This document shows positions 39,893-49,325 of a stretch of 64,000 bases of DNA, one piece after another; the stretch's first letter is position 1, and each line of letters opens with the position of its first letter. This stretch comes from Bacillus manliponensis (lineage in GTDB: Bacteria > Bacillota > Bacilli > Bacillales > Bacillaceae_G). The stretch spans positions 310,001 through 374,000 of the forward strand of contig NZ_JOTN01000002.1 of NCBI RefSeq assembly GCF_000712595.1, written 5' to 3'. Made by a program: the position numbers and the translations under genes. The notes beneath the pieces are model-generated. The model searched no databases. It worked only from the letters and a program-made list of their open reading frames with translations, and was not told the DNA's origin.

Positions 39893-39918
39893 AGCTGCTC
39901 CCTCTTGGAAGCAGCTTT
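39891..39918. terminator. bidirectional terminator
   Basis: AAAGCTGCT / AGCAGCTTT hairpin between the MarR gene and the Tyr-rich gene, holding the stop of the latter. Confidence 0.75.
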
Positions 39919-40084
39919 ATGATTCAAAATAGTTTCCATAGTATATATTTGAATATGGCCATGTTGTTAAATATGGCTTTTGTTCTTGCTCCATCATCGG
40001 CTGAACGGACTGTTGCCTTACATACGGATTCGGATAGTACACCATCCGTGGATAAAACTGCGGAATATAATACGTATACCACAT
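39917..40084 (-). CDS. small Tyr/Pro-rich protein, perhaps a spore coat component
   Basis: 55 residues from the ATG at 40084, preceded by AAGGAGTGA. MWYTYYIPQFYPRMVYYPNP, then a short Gln-rich stretch and YSNIYYGNYFES: twelve Tyr in 55 residues, no Cys. Such Tyr/Pro-rich peptides are common in Bacillus spore coats, but this is inference from composition; no family recognised. Confidence 0.55.
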   Translation of the reverse strand: MWYTYYIPQFYPRMVYYPNPYVRQQSVQPMMEQEQKPYLTTWPYSNIYYGNYFES

Positions 40085-40153
40085 TCTTATTTCACTCCTT
40101 TTTAGAAGCATATTCAATATAAGAAGCGAATGTGCTCTTCCTACTCCAACATA

Positions 40154-41089
40154 CTATTTCTGCAATAAACTTACTAACAACGCTTTTTGCACATGCAAGC
40201 GATTCCCAGCTTGCTCAAATACGATAGATTGTGGTCCATCAATAACAGCCGCTGTTACTTCTTCTCCTCTATGTGCAGGTAAGCAATGTAAAAAGCGATA
40301 CGTTTCTTTTGCATGTTGAACAAGAGTTTCATTCACTTGATAAGGATGAAATAATCGATATTTCTCTTCATCCTCTTCTTGCCCCATACTCATCCAAACG
40401 TCTGTATAAATGAAGTCAGCCTCTTGCATGGCCTCTGTTGGGTTCTCCATAACTCTAATATCCGCTCCTGTTTCGGCTGCAATTTTTCGTGCTCGCTTCA
40501 CGATTTCTTCATTTGGTTCATATCCAGCTGGGGTTGCTACAGTCATATGCATGCCAACTATCGCACTCGCTAACAACAATGAATGACATACATTATTTCC
40601 ATCCCCTACGTAGCATAACTTCACATTTTCAAATGTACGAACTTCCTCATAAATAGTCATAAGATCGGCTAATGCTTGGCAAGGGTGATGTTCATCTGTT
40701 AAACCATTAATAACAGGGATATTGGATTCTTTCGCAAGTTCTTCCACGTCTTTATGTGAAAACGTACGAATCATAATACCATCAATGTATTGAGATAATA
40801 CTTTCGCCGTATCAGCCATACTTTCACCTCTGCCAAGCTGCATATCCTTTCCACTTAAAAACATACCATGTCCGCCTAACTGCACCATCCCAGCCTCAAA
40901 CGAAACACGTGTACGAGTAGAATGTTTATCAAAAATAAGTCCTAATATTTTCCCTACTAATAACGGTACTTGTTTATCCTTCTTTAACTGGATCGCAAAC
41001 TCAATTAAAGAAATAATTTCTTCTTTCGTTAGCTCTTCTAACGTTAAAATATCTTTCGTTTGTAATTTTGGAATGTGCATCGTCGTCAT
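40154..41089 (-). CDS. argF: ornithine carbamoyltransferase
   Basis: 311 residues. STRTRVSFE near residue 56 binds carbamoyl phosphate, HPCQALADL near 136 and [11 protein letters not shown] near 268 form the ornithine site. Makes citrulline. Last gene of the minus-strand argCJBDF operon, 13 bp after argD. Confidence 0.97.
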   Translation of the reverse strand: MTTMHIPKLQTKDILTLEELTKEEIISLIEFAIQLKKDKQVPLLVGKILGLIFDKHSTRTRVSFEAGMVQLGGHGMFLSGKDMQLGRGESMADTAKVLSQYIDGIMIRTFSHKDVEELAKESNIPVINGLTDEHHPCQALADLMTIYEEVRTFENVKLCYVGDGNNVCHSLLLASAIVGMHMTVATPAGYEPNEEIVKRARKIAAETGADIRVMENPTEAMQEADFIYTDVWMSMGQEEDEEKYRLFHPYQVNETLVQHAKETYRFLHCLPAHRGEEVTAAVIDGPQSIVFEQAGNRLHVQKALLVSLLQK

Positions 41090-41102
41090 GAAAACTCCTC
41101 CT

Positions 41103-42260
41103 TTATTTTATAAATAGCAATTCATTACACACGGATTTTATTATTTGAACTGCTTGATTCATTTCTTCTTCAGTTACAGTAAGCGGTGGTAAAATACGCA
41201 GTACATTTGTACCGGCTTGTAAAACCAAAAGCCCCTTCTCTTCCAATTTCAAAACAATCGGTGTGACATCACATGTAAACTGAACACCAATTAAAAGCCC
41301 TTTTCCTCGTACTTCATAAATAGAATCAACAGATTGTAGCTCTTGTTGTAACAAATTGTGAAGATATTCACCTTTATGCATTACTTCTTTTAAAAAGGAA
41401 GAATCATCTATAATATGTAATACTTCTTTTGCCGCTGTCATCGAAAGAAAATTCCCACCAAATGTTGAACCGTGTGTACCAGCAGTAAACGTATTTGCTA
41501 ATTCACTCTTACCTATCATCGCTCCGATAGGTATGCCATTTCCAAGAGCTTTTGCAACTGTTACAATATGAGGTAAAGTTCCTGTCTGTTCATAAGAAAA
41601 CATTGTTCCCGTTCTTCCTATTCCTGTTTGTACTTCATCTACAATATAAAGCGCACCATATTGGTTACATAATCGTTCAATTTCTTTTAAAAATTCATAG
41701 TTTGCAAGGCTGACGCCTCCTTCTCCTTGCACAACTTCAACCATAACTCCAGCTACTTCTTCATTCATCGCTTCTTGCAATGCTTTTATATCATTAAACG
41801 GAAGGTGAAGAAATGTTGGAAGAAGTGGTCCAAATCCGTCATGCACTTTTGGTTGGCCCGTTGCACTCATTGTCGCAAACGTCCTTCCATGAAATGATTG
41901 CTGGAATGTAATAAAAACTGATTTCCCCGTATGCTTACGAGCAAGCTTAAGTGCGGCTTCATTTGCTTCTGCACCGCTATTACAAAAGAACACATAATCA
42001 AGTCCTTCATTTTTTGTTAGCTTTGCAGCTACTTCTTCTTGTAGTTTACTTGGAAATAAATTAGATATGTGCCACATTTCTTTCATCTGCCTTGTAACAG
42101 CCTCGACAAGTTTTGGATGGCAGTGTCCTAGATTACACACCGCAATACCTGAAGTAAAATCAAGATATTCCTTTCCATTTCGGTCCATTACCTTCGTTCC
42201 ATCACCTTTTACAATTTCTACCCCACGCCTACTATAAGTTTGGAACAGGTGAGTGTTCAC
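41103..42260 (-). CDS. argD: acetylornithine aminotransferase
   Basis: 385 residues, class III PLP enzyme. [16 protein letters not shown] near residue 94, [13 protein letters not shown] near 208 and the PLP Lys in [14 protein letters not shown] near 236. Converts N-acetylglutamate semialdehyde to acetylornithine. Its ATG overlaps the argB stop by 4 bases. Confidence 0.96.
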   Translation of the reverse strand: MNTHLFQTYSRRGVEIVKGDGTKVMDRNGKEYLDFTSGIAVCNLGHCHPKLVEAVTRQMKEMWHISNLFPSKLQEEVAAKLTKNEGLDYVFFCNSGAEANEAALKLARKHTGKSVFITFQQSFHGRTFATMSATGQPKVHDGFGPLLPTFLHLPFNDIKALQEAMNEEVAGVMVEVVQGEGGVSLANYEFLKEIERLCNQYGALYIVDEVQTGIGRTGTMFSYEQTGTLPHIVTVAKALGNGIPIGAMIGKSELANTFTAGTHGSTFGGNFLSMTAAKEVLHIIDDSSFLKEVMHKGEYLHNLLQQELQSVDSIYEVRGKGLLIGVQFTCDVTPIVLKLEEKGLLVLQAGTNVLRILPPLTVTEEEMNQAVQIIKSVCNELLFIK

Positions 42261-43021
42261 GATATATTCACTCCTTTAGAAACTGTTGTACCGATCCATT
42301 CTCCGTCGTTTGCAACAAATAATTTTGTACCATTTACAATTGCAACTTCCTTTACTCCCATTTCAATGGAAGTAAGTGCTGCCCGAACTTTCGGAATCAT
42401 CCCCCCAGTAATAATTCCTTTTTCTATTAATGTAGCAATCTGAAATTCATCCGTTTGCCGGAGCAATTGCTTCTCGCACATCACCCCATCTACATCTGTA
42501 ACGAAAAATAATTTCTTTGCGCCTACCGCTACTGCGATACTAGCAGCTGCAGTATCTCCATTTATGTTATATGCTTCACCTTGATATACTCCAATTGGAG
42601 CAACAACTGGAATACAACCATGCTCTAATAAATTCTGTAATAACGCTATGTTTACATTTTGAATTTCTCCAACATAACCGAGATTTTCTAATGGTTTAAC
42701 TGTTAACAGTCCCCCATCACAACCCGTCATACCGAACGCATCGATTCCATATGATTGAAGTTGCATCACCATCTGTTTATTTGCACTTCCGCCTAACACC
42801 ATTTGAACAACTTTCATTACCTCCTTACTCGTTACACGTAAACCATCCCGCTTCATGCTAGAGATATGAAGTTTTAGTAACATGTCATCTATCGCTGGCC
42901 CACCGCCATGTACAACAATGACATCGTACGCTTTTACAAGTTGTTTCATTGATTGAAAAAAAAGCTCATCTAAACGCTCTAGCATACTTCCACCACATTT
43001 TACTACAATGCATTCTTTCAT
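42257..43021 (-). CDS. argB: acetylglutamate kinase
   Basis: 254 residues, amino acid kinase fold. VVKCGGSML at residue 6, VVHGGGPAID near 36 and NINGDTAAASIAVAVGA near 155 (nucleotide and acetylglutamate sites). No N-terminal arginine-sensing helix is present, so it is the arginine-insensitive short type as in operons with argJ. Confidence 0.96.
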   Translation of the reverse strand: MKECIVVKCGGSMLERLDELFFQSMKQLVKAYDVIVVHGGGPAIDDMLLKLHISSMKRDGLRVTSKEVMKVVQMVLGGSANKQMVMQLQSYGIDAFGMTGCDGGLLTVKPLENLGYVGEIQNVNIALLQNLLEHGCIPVVAPIGVYQGEAYNINGDTAAASIAVAVGAKKLFFVTDVDGVMCEKQLLRQTDEFQIATLIEKGIITGGMIPKVRAALTSIEMGVKEVAIVNGTKLFVANDGEWIGTTVSKGVNIS

Positions 43022-43032
43022 CCCATCGCTCC

Positions 43033-44256
43033 TTACGTCCGATAACAGGCATTGATTTTCACATATTCATAACTTAAATCGCAACCCCAGGCCCTTCCCT
43101 TTTCTTGTCCTAAATGTAAATGAACATCAATCACAACCTTATCTTCTTTTAATTTCTGTTTCATTTTCTCTTCTGAAAAAACACGAGGTTCACCATCTTG
43201 TAAAACAACAATAGTTTGGATTGCAATGTCAATCATATGTTGCTGCACTGTAACGCCACTTTGGCCAATCGCACTTATAATTCGTCCCCAGTTTGCATCT
43301 TCTCCATATAAAGCTGCTTTCACAAGGTTTGAACTAACAATTTTCTTCGCAACTATATTGCCTTCTTCTTTTGTTTGTACTCCAAATACGTTCACTTCTA
43401 CAAGCTTTGTCGCTCCTTCCCCATCTTTCGCAATTTGCTTTGCTAAATCTTCACATACACTTTTCAGTGCGTTAATAAAATAATCCCAATCTGGATGATT
43501 ACAATTCAATGAAGACGTTTCGGCTAACCTACTTGCCATAACAATTACCATATCGTTCGTCGATGTATCTCCATCTACTGTAATTTGATTAAATGTATTT
43601 GCTGTAACATTTGCTAGAGCTTCTTGCAATGCAATATGTTCAATATTTGCATCCGTTGTAATAAAACTAAGCATCGTTGCCATGTTTGGGTGAATCATCC
43701 CCGATCCTTTAGCTGCCCCAGCAATTGTAATTGTTTTTCCTTCTACCACACATTGATAGCAGGAATGTTTCGTCACAAGGTCTGTTGTTAAAATGGCTTC
43801 ATAGAAAGTTGCTGCTTGCTCTTTTTCTTTTGTTGGAACTAACATTTGAATCCCACTTCTTATTTTATCCATCTCCAAGGGTACTCCAATAACCCCTGTT
43901 GAAGCTACCGCTACAAGCTCTTCTTTTATATGAAATGTCGCTGCTGTTAATGCTCGCATTTCATATGCATCATATAAACCTTGCATACCTGTACACGCAT
44001 TTGCATTTGCACTATTTACAATAATCGCCTGTAATTCTCCTCTTCCCGCAATGCTTTCTTTTGTCACTTGAAGCGGAGCCGCTTGTAACTTATTTGTTGT
44101 ATAAACAGCTGCGCTACTTGCTGGTACATCACATAAAATTGCGCCAATATCTTTTCTTTCTTTTCTTAGCCCCGCATGAACTCCAATTGCTGAGAATCCT
44201 TTTGGCGTTACAATTGAACCATTTTCTATCTTTGTAACAAAGGTCGTCTGAATCAT
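43033..44256 (-). CDS. argJ: bifunctional ornithine acetyltransferase / N-acetylglutamate synthase
   Basis: 407 residues. The self-cleavage site is intact: AKGSGMIHPNMATMLSF near residues 183-199, where the bond before Thr is cut and that Thr becomes the nucleophile. DGDTSTND near 232 is also conserved. It recycles acetyl groups from acetylornithine to glutamate. 12 bp upstream of argB. Confidence 0.96.
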   Translation of the reverse strand: MIQTTFVTKIENGSIVTPKGFSAIGVHAGLRKERKDIGAILCDVPASSAAVYTTNKLQAAPLQVTKESIAGRGELQAIIVNSANANACTGMQGLYDAYEMRALTAATFHIKEELVAVASTGVIGVPLEMDKIRSGIQMLVPTKEKEQAATFYEAILTTDLVTKHSCYQCVVEGKTITIAGAAKGSGMIHPNMATMLSFITTDANIEHIALQEALANVTANTFNQITVDGDTSTNDMVIVMASRLAETSSLNCNHPDWDYFINALKSVCEDLAKQIAKDGEGATKLVEVNVFGVQTKEEGNIVAKKIVSSNLVKAALYGEDANWGRIISAIGQSGVTVQQHMIDIAIQTIVVLQDGEPRVFSEEKMKQKLKEDKVVIDVHLHLGQEKGRAWGCDLSYEYVKINACYRT

Positions 44257-44273
44257 CTTTCTTCCCTTCCTCC

Positions 44274-45311
44274 TTATAAATAGAGCGGCATAAACTGTAA
44301 GCTCTCTCGCTCATCTAATCCAGCTAAAATATTGGCATTTTGCACCGCCTGCCCCGCAGCTCCCTTCATCATATTGTCGATAACAGAAACAACTGTCACT
44401 CTTCCAGTTCGCTCATCATAAGCAGTGCCGATATCACAATAATTAGACCCACGTACTTCTTTTGGACTTGGAAATGTTCCAGGTGCACGATTTCTAACAA
44501 ACGGAGAATGATGATAACAATCTTCATATAATTTTTGAAGCTGTAACGAACTTATCTCCCGCTTTGCTTTTCCATAAAGCGTCACCATGATTCCTCTTGA
44601 AATTGGCATTAAATGTGTACTGAATGTAATTGGTTTCATACTTTGATTCCATTCTGTTAACATTTGCTCTATTTCCGGAATATGCTGATGTTCATTCACT
44701 TTATAAATATGCAAATTATCATATAGCTCTGGAAAATGTGTCATATTTGTTGGTGTTTTTCCTGCTCCTGAAACACCTGATTTCGCATCGATGACAATGG
44801 AATCTTCTTCAATAATGTCATGAAGAACAAGAGGTGCTGCAGCAAGTAACGTCGCTGTTGCATAACAACCTGGATTTGCAATAAGCTGTGCACTTGCAAT
44901 TTGCTCTCGCTTCCACTCTGTCAGCCCATATACTGATTTTTGTAATAATTCGGCCGCTGCAGCTTTCTTTTTATACCAAGCTTCATATACTTCACAACTC
45001 TTCATCCGAAAATCGCCTGATAAATCAATAACCTTTACACCACCTACAAGAAGGTTTGGTGTAAGAGTCGTTGATACTCCCGCAGGTGTTGCTAAAAAAA
45101 CAAGATCTGCATCTTTCGCAATTTTTTCCGAATCAATTTCTTCTAGCGTATGTGATATATGATTTGTTACATGAGGATAAAGCGCCGTAATTTCCTCGCC
45201 AGTTCCAGAAAATGAATGAACAGAGGTGATTGTAAACTGGGGATGTTGTGTTAACAACCGTAATAATTCAATCCCTCCATAACCTGTCGCTCCAATAATT
45301 GCAACTTTCAT
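44274..45311 (-). CDS. argC: N-acetyl-gamma-glutamyl-phosphate reductase
   Basis: 345 residues. NADP site IGATGYGGIELLRLL at residue 6, active-site Cys in NPGCYATAT near 148 and His in HLMPISRG near 210. First gene of argCJBDF. GGGGGGC lies just before the ATG, and a good sigma-A promoter about 40 bases further up. Confidence 0.97.
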   Translation of the reverse strand: MKVAIIGATGYGGIELLRLLTQHPQFTITSVHSFSGTGEEITALYPHVTNHISHTLEEIDSEKIAKDADLVFLATPAGVSTTLTPNLLVGGVKVIDLSGDFRMKSCEVYEAWYKKKAAAAELLQKSVYGLTEWKREQIASAQLIANPGCYATATLLAAAPLVLHDIIEEDSIVIDAKSGVSGAGKTPTNMTHFPELYDNLHIYKVNEHQHIPEIEQMLTEWNQSMKPITFSTHLMPISRGIMVTLYGKAKREISSLQLQKLYEDCYHHSPFVRNRAPGTFPSPKEVRGSNYCDIGTAYDERTGRVTVVSVIDNMMKGAAGQAVQNANILAGLDERESLQFMPLYL

Positions 45312-45349
45312 ATTGCCCCCCTTATATGATTTCTTTAAATTTACATATG

Positions 45350-45378
45350 ATTATAGTATTGTATATTTATAGAGTCAA
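45350..45378 (-). promoter_or_regulatory. argC operon promoter
   Basis: On the minus strand TTGACT, 17 bases, TATAAT. AT-rich sequences resembling ARG boxes (AATTTATAAATATTT and similar) lie next to it at 45380-45430, but are too degenerate to call. The gap to 45658 holds nothing else recognisable. Confidence 0.75.
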
Positions 45379-45658
45379 CTAAATATTTATAAATTTTTGA
45401 TTATAAAAAATAAAAAGAATAAATATTTTATCACAAAAGAGTTTATCAAGCCTTATGCAAAATAAATCTATACTTTTCTTCTTTCATACAACTTTCTAAA
45501 CATAGAAAACAAACAACTATCCACTTCGTTTCCCAAACTACAACATGAGTTTTTATACATTTCAATCTACATTGTTTTATAATAATTATGTCCTTTTTTA
45601 CCATATGCAATTTCAAGAAAAAAGAGTCCTCAAGTACACACTATCCTATCTGTTCTTT

Positions 45659-45674
45659 ATAAAGTGAAACTTCA
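45659..45674 (+). repeat. solo left end of a bcr1-like element
   Basis: ATAAAGTGAAACTTCA, identical to the terminal 16 bases of the complete copies, with no interior; 27 bases of unrelated sequence separate it from copy E. Confidence 0.7.
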
Positions 45675-45701
45675 TAGTATTTCCTATTCATTTCAAGTAC
45701 A

Positions 45702-45980
45702 ATAAAGTGAAACTTCACTCAGTGGGGGTTTTCTTTATCGCCCACTGAGTGTTAGCCCGACCAATCGGGCTTTTACATTCAAAAGCGAAGACGACTGTTC
45801 AAGCACGACAAGCACAAGATAAGCCTTGGCATGGCGAAGTTTGCCACAGAAAGGATTAGCTTGTGGCTCGAGTGCTTAGGAGTCGTAGCTAGATTCGGGC
45901 TGTTAATCTCCCACCTAAACTTCTCTGAATCCTCTAAATTTTGAGGCGGGAGTCTTACAGCCCGCAAATAGCGGGATAAA
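45702..45980 (+). repeat. bcr1-like element, longest variant (copy E)
   Basis: 279 bp between ATAAA repeats. It has the G5/C5 hairpin of the short form plus the internal module of copy C, here longer by 46 bases. The module can fold with ACGACT / AGTCGT and AAGCAC / GTGCTT pairs. A 72-codon minus-strand frame inside is not convincing. Confidence 0.82.
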
Positions 45981-46016
45981 ACACAAACAATATACATATA
46001 TGATTAGGTGAAAAAG

Positions 46017-46202
46017 ATGGATGAAAAATTAATTCAAAAGATGCTTAAGAAAAGCTTCCGCCAATATCAGTGTGCACCTAGCTCCGAAGAAGATTATCAT
46101 ATGCTCATTACACGTATTCAAGAAATACTTCTTACGACTGCAAACATTGATGTACACGAAGCAATTGAAGATATTGTGTATGAATATGTAACACAAACAT
46201 AA
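46017..46202 (+). CDS. yqzH: YqzH-family protein
   Basis: 61 residues from the ATG at 46017 (AGGTGA upstream; a GTG at 46008 is in frame within that site). MDEKLIQKMLKKSFRQY and DVHEAIEDIVYEYVT match the small soluble YqzH family of bacilli. Function unknown. Confidence 0.8.
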   Translation: MDEKLIQKMLKKSFRQYQCAPSSEEDYHMLITRIQEILLTTANIDVHEAIEDIVYEYVTQT

Positions 46203-46240
46203 AAAATAGGAGATTTCCGAATGGAAATCTCCTATTTTTT
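46201..46240. terminator. bidirectional terminator
   Basis: 18-bp perfect stem (AAAAAATAGGAGATTTCC) with a GAAT loop between yqzH and the SDR gene. Confidence 0.92.
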
Positions 46241-47026
46241 ACTTAACGATTTACCTGCGACACGTTCAAATAACTTTGGGAATAGCGCAAAAATAACAGG
46301 TCCCATTCCCATCCATTTCGGTAAATTCACTTCTCTTTTTTTTGTTTTCATAGCTTTTACAATTTGCTCTGCTACGTAGTTTGGCTTTAACATGTAACGT
46401 CCCACACTTTTTACATACGTACCAGATTCATCCGCAATATCAAAAAAGTTTGTATCGATTGGTCCAGGATTAACAGCTGTTACATGAATATTTTTATTCA
46501 CGAGCTCCATACGTAAACTATTTGTAAATCCTAACACAGCATGTTTTGTTGCTGCATATGCACTTGATTTTGGTGTTGCAATTTTACCAGCTAACGAAGC
46601 AATGTTAATAATATGTCCTGCATTCTTTTTTAACATATAAGGTAAAGCCGCTTTTGTACAAGCAACCAAACCAAATACATTTACATCAAACATATTTTTC
46701 ACTTCGTCTAAAGACGCATCATCAAACGTTTTAAAAATACCGAATCCGGCGTTATTTACTAATATATCAATATGTCCGATATCACGCAGAATGTTTGTAA
46801 ATACATTTTGTACTTCAACTTCTTTACTGACATCTAACACATAGTAATAACAGGATACGCTATATGTCGTTTTAATTTTCTGCTGCAATGTTTGTAGCTT
46901 TGCTTCTGTTCGTGCAATAAGTACAGGAACGGCCCCTTCTTTTGCTACTTGCATCGCCACCTCTTCTCCAATTCCACTTGAAGCTCCAGTAATAACGACT
47001 ACTTTATCTTGTAAACTCTTTTTCAT
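46232..47026 (-). CDS. short-chain dehydrogenase/reductase, YqjQ type
   Basis: 264 residues from the ATG at 47026 (AGGTGG upstream; a GTG three codons earlier is also possible). Classical SDR: VVITGASSGIGEE near residue 13, NNAGFG near 92, catalytic Ser in INIASLAGK near 142 and YAATKH near 156, with PGPIDTNF after it. Oxidoreductase with NAD(P)H; substrate unknown. Directly downstream of the MBL gene with which it forms an operon. Confidence 0.9.
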   Translation of the reverse strand: MKKSLQDKVVVITGASSGIGEEVAMQVAKEGAVPVLIARTEAKLQTLQQKIKTTYSVSCYYYVLDVSKEVEVQNVFTNILRDIGHIDILVNNAGFGIFKTFDDASLDEVKNMFDVNVFGLVACTKAALPYMLKKNAGHIINIASLAGKIATPKSSAYAATKHAVLGFTNSLRMELVNKNIHVTAVNPGPIDTNFFDIADESGTYVKSVGRYMLKPNYVAEQIVKAMKTKKREVNLPKWMGMGPVIFALFPKLFERVAGKSLSKK

Positions 47027-47035
47027 TGTTGCCAC

Positions 47036-47986
47036 CTACTTTGCATAGTAAATCCATTGCTGTGATGATTTGTCAATCATTACTTGCCCATTATATGCTA
47101 AAAAGTCTAGTTGTCCAACTGTTTCAGATAATGTAAGTGACAATTCCTTCTTATATAAGACTGGAAATAGCTTTACACAAACCTCAAATACTGTCATTGG
47201 TTTTTCTTTTAATAAGCTCAATACTTTTAAAGCTCTTGTTTCTTGCTTTTGCAATCGTTCATGAACAAGCTCTTTCACGTTCACTACATCTTCTCCATGC
47301 CCTGACAAAACACGTGAAATGTTCATCGACGCGAGGCGTTCTAATGTTTTATTATATTGTAATAATGGCTTTGCTCGTTCTGTTTCTCTTTCATATGGGG
47401 GTTCCAGTAATGGATTTGAAGAAATATGTCCAATTAGTACATCTCCGCCAATTAATAATCCATCGCTTTCACGATATAATGAGATATGAGTTGAAGCGTG
47501 ACCTGGCGTTTCAATAACTGTAAACTCTGGCAAAGCATCAATGTGATCGCCTTCTCGAACAGTATGTGTTAATGAACGCTTACAAGAATACGTCAATGTC
47601 TGCATTAGCGATGAACCGTATTTCAAAAACGCTTCTGGTACACCAAATTGCAGCGCCATTTCAAACAAAAACGTTTCATAACCTTTTAAAAACTGAGGAT
47701 CTTGTGTAATCCACGGTTCATTCCACGGATGTCCAATAATCTTTACTCCTTCAGAAAATACATTTAAAAGCCCACAATGATCCGCATGATGATGTGTAAT
47801 TACAACTGTTTCAATGTCACTTATTGTATAACCTAACTTTTGTAATTGTTCTTCTAACGCTTGTTTCGCCGCTTCTGTATTCGTTCCCGTATCAATTAGC
47901 GTTAATGTATCTCCTTCCACTAAAAAAACATTGACTGTCTCAACTGCAAATGGAACGGGTATTTCCATTCGATGAATTACTGTCAT
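47036..47986 (-). CDS. MBL-fold metallo-hydrolase, YqjP type
   Basis: 316 residues from the ATG at 47986 (AAGGGGG upstream). The zinc motif THHHADHCG lies near residue 67-75, a further His in GHPWNEP near 92, ETPGHASTH near 165 and an Asp in GGDVL near 185. The C-terminal 70 residues resemble a winged-helix extension of glyoxalase-II-like proteins. Hydrolytic substrate not known. Confidence 0.9.
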   Translation of the reverse strand: MTVIHRMEIPVPFAVETVNVFLVEGDTLTLIDTGTNTEAAKQALEEQLQKLGYTISDIETVVITHHHADHCGLLNVFSEGVKIIGHPWNEPWITQDPQFLKGYETFLFEMALQFGVPEAFLKYGSSLMQTLTYSCKRSLTHTVREGDHIDALPEFTVIETPGHASTHISLYRESDGLLIGGDVLIGHISSNPLLEPPYERETERAKPLLQYNKTLERLASMNISRVLSGHGEDVVNVKELVHERLQKQETRALKVLSLLKEKPMTVFEVCVKLFPVLYKKELSLTLSETVGQLDFLAYNGQVMIDKSSQQWIYYAK

Positions 47987-48117
47987 GTTTATAACCCCCT
48001 TCGCCATCCCATTTCAAAAATGAATCTCTCTTCAGTTTACCTCTTCCTTAAAAATTTGTCATTATTTTCAGATAAAAAGAAGGTGTTTCCCATCAAAAAA
48101 CGAATGTATGTAAATTT

Positions 48118-48211
48118 ATAAAGTGAAACTGCACTCAGTGGGGCTTTCTTCACCCCCACTGAGTGCTAGCCCGACCAATCGGGCTTTTATTGGCTGTTAA
48201 TGCGGGATAAA
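48118..48211 (+). repeat. bcr1-like element, short form (copy F)
   Basis: 94 bp between ATAAA repeats, with CTCAGTGGGG / CCCCACTGAG and a perfect AGCCCGACCAATCGGGCT hairpin. Confidence 0.85.
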
Positions 48212-48235
48212 CGTATATAGGACAAACCACCTAGT

Positions 48236-48277
48236 ACATATGAATCTATTGCTTTATAAAGTAATATGTTCATATGT
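48236..48277. repeat. 42-bp near-perfect palindrome
   Basis: ACATATGAA and TTCATATGT arms with an inner CTTTATAAAG centre, between two bcr1-like elements. No flanking T run, so not a terminator; an operator or a cruciform site is possible. Confidence 0.5.
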
Positions 48278-48292
48278 ATTTAAGAAAATAAG

Positions 48293-48445
48293 AAAGGAGA
48301 CTGTTACTGAAACGAGATGGGGACTCATAAAGTGAAAACTTCACTCAGTGGGGGGTTCTTCCTCTCCCACTAAGTGCTAGTTAAACTAATCGGGCTTTAA
48401 CTGGCTGTTAATGCGGGATAAAAGATATATACTTTCAGTAACAAT
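48293..48445 (+). promoter_or_regulatory. proC leader: hairpin between Shine-Dalgarno and start codon
   Basis: AAAGGAG (48293-48299) is followed by TGTTACTGAAA (48302-48312), whose exact complement TTTCAGTAACA (48433-48443) ends 2 bases before the first proC ATG. The intervening 120 bases contain a complete bcr1-like element. No other ribosome site precedes proC. Confidence 0.55.
48327..48422 (+). repeat. bcr1-like element, short form (copy G)
   Basis: 96 bp between ATAAA repeats; the hairpin arms are diverged (CAGTGGGGGG / CTCCCACTAAG). It occupies the loop of the proC leader hairpin. Confidence 0.85.
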
Positions 48446-49291
48446 ATGATGATGAATATTCAAAAAATCGCTTTCGTTGGTGCTGGTTCAATTGCCGAAG
48501 CTGTAATTGCTGGTTTGCTACATTCAAAAGTTGTAACTGAAGAACAAATGATGGTGAGCAACCGATCTAATACGAATCGGTTAACAGAGTTACACAATCT
48601 CTATGGTGTGACAGGAACACATAATAAAGAAGAACTCATCACAGATGCAGACATTGTGATTCTTGCTATGAAACCAAAAGATATTGTAGAAGCCATCACA
48701 CCTTTAGAGCCATATATCAACAACAATCAATTAATTATTTCCTTACTAGCAGGAGTTTCAACATCTTCTATTGCAAAATTACTTAATAAAAATGTCCCAA
48801 TTATTCGTGCGATGCCGAATACATCTGCATCTATTTTAAAATCAGCTACTGCAATCTCACCGTCTTCTCATGCTACAGAGGAGCATATTCAAATTGCGAC
48901 TTCTCTCTTTCAAACAGTTGGCGTTGTATCAATTGTAGAAGAAGAACAAATGCATGCAGTCACAGCATTATCAGGTAGTGGGCCTGCATATGTGTATTAT
49001 GTTGTAGAAGCGATGGAAGAAGCAGCAAAACAACTTGGTCTAGAAGAAGATGTAGCAAAATCTCTTATTTTACAAACAGTAATTGGTGCTGCTGAGATGT
49101 TAAAAGCAAATACAAAACATCCTTCCGTCTTACGTAAGGAAATCACTTCACCAGGTGGAACAACAGAAGCTGGCATTGAAGTATTGCAGAGCTTTGAATT
49201 TCAAAACGCTCTTATTTCCTGTATTACAAAAGCTACAAAACGTTCACACGAACTCGGTGAAACATTAGAGAGGTTTGTAAATAAACCTTAA
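48446..49291 (+). CDS. proC: pyrroline-5-carboxylate reductase
   Basis: 281 residues; three consecutive ATG codons open the frame and the conserved part starts at the third (MNIQKIAFVGAG). The NADP site GAGSIAEAVIAG, ALSGSGPAYVYYVVEAM near 175 and TSPGGTTEAG near 235 are typical. Last step of proline synthesis. It lacks a conventional ribosome site; see the leader entry. Probably one of several ProC paralogs in the group. Confidence 0.94.
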   Translation: MMMNIQKIAFVGAGSIAEAVIAGLLHSKVVTEEQMMVSNRSNTNRLTELHNLYGVTGTHNKEELITDADIVILAMKPKDIVEAITPLEPYINNNQLIISLLAGVSTSSIAKLLNKNVPIIRAMPNTSASILKSATAISPSSHATEEHIQIATSLFQTVGVVSIVEEEQMHAVTALSGSGPAYVYYVVEAMEEAAKQLGLEEDVAKSLILQTVIGAAEMLKANTKHPSVLRKEITSPGGTTEAGIEVLQSFEFQNALISCITKATKRSHELGETLERFVNKP

Positions 49292-49292
49292 A

Positions 49293-49321
49293 AAACCCTC
49301 GCTCACAATGAGCAAGGGTTT
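49293..49321. terminator. bidirectional terminator
   Basis: AACCCTCGCTCA / TGAGCAAGGGTT stem, one mismatch, between proC and sdaAA. Confidence 0.8.
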
Positions 49322-49325
49322 CACT

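Noticed and set aside
45779-45997. 72-codon minus-strand frame inside copy E
   Set aside because: It only exists in the repeat, has no ribosome site and is cut in copy C by a 46-base deletion that does not keep frame.
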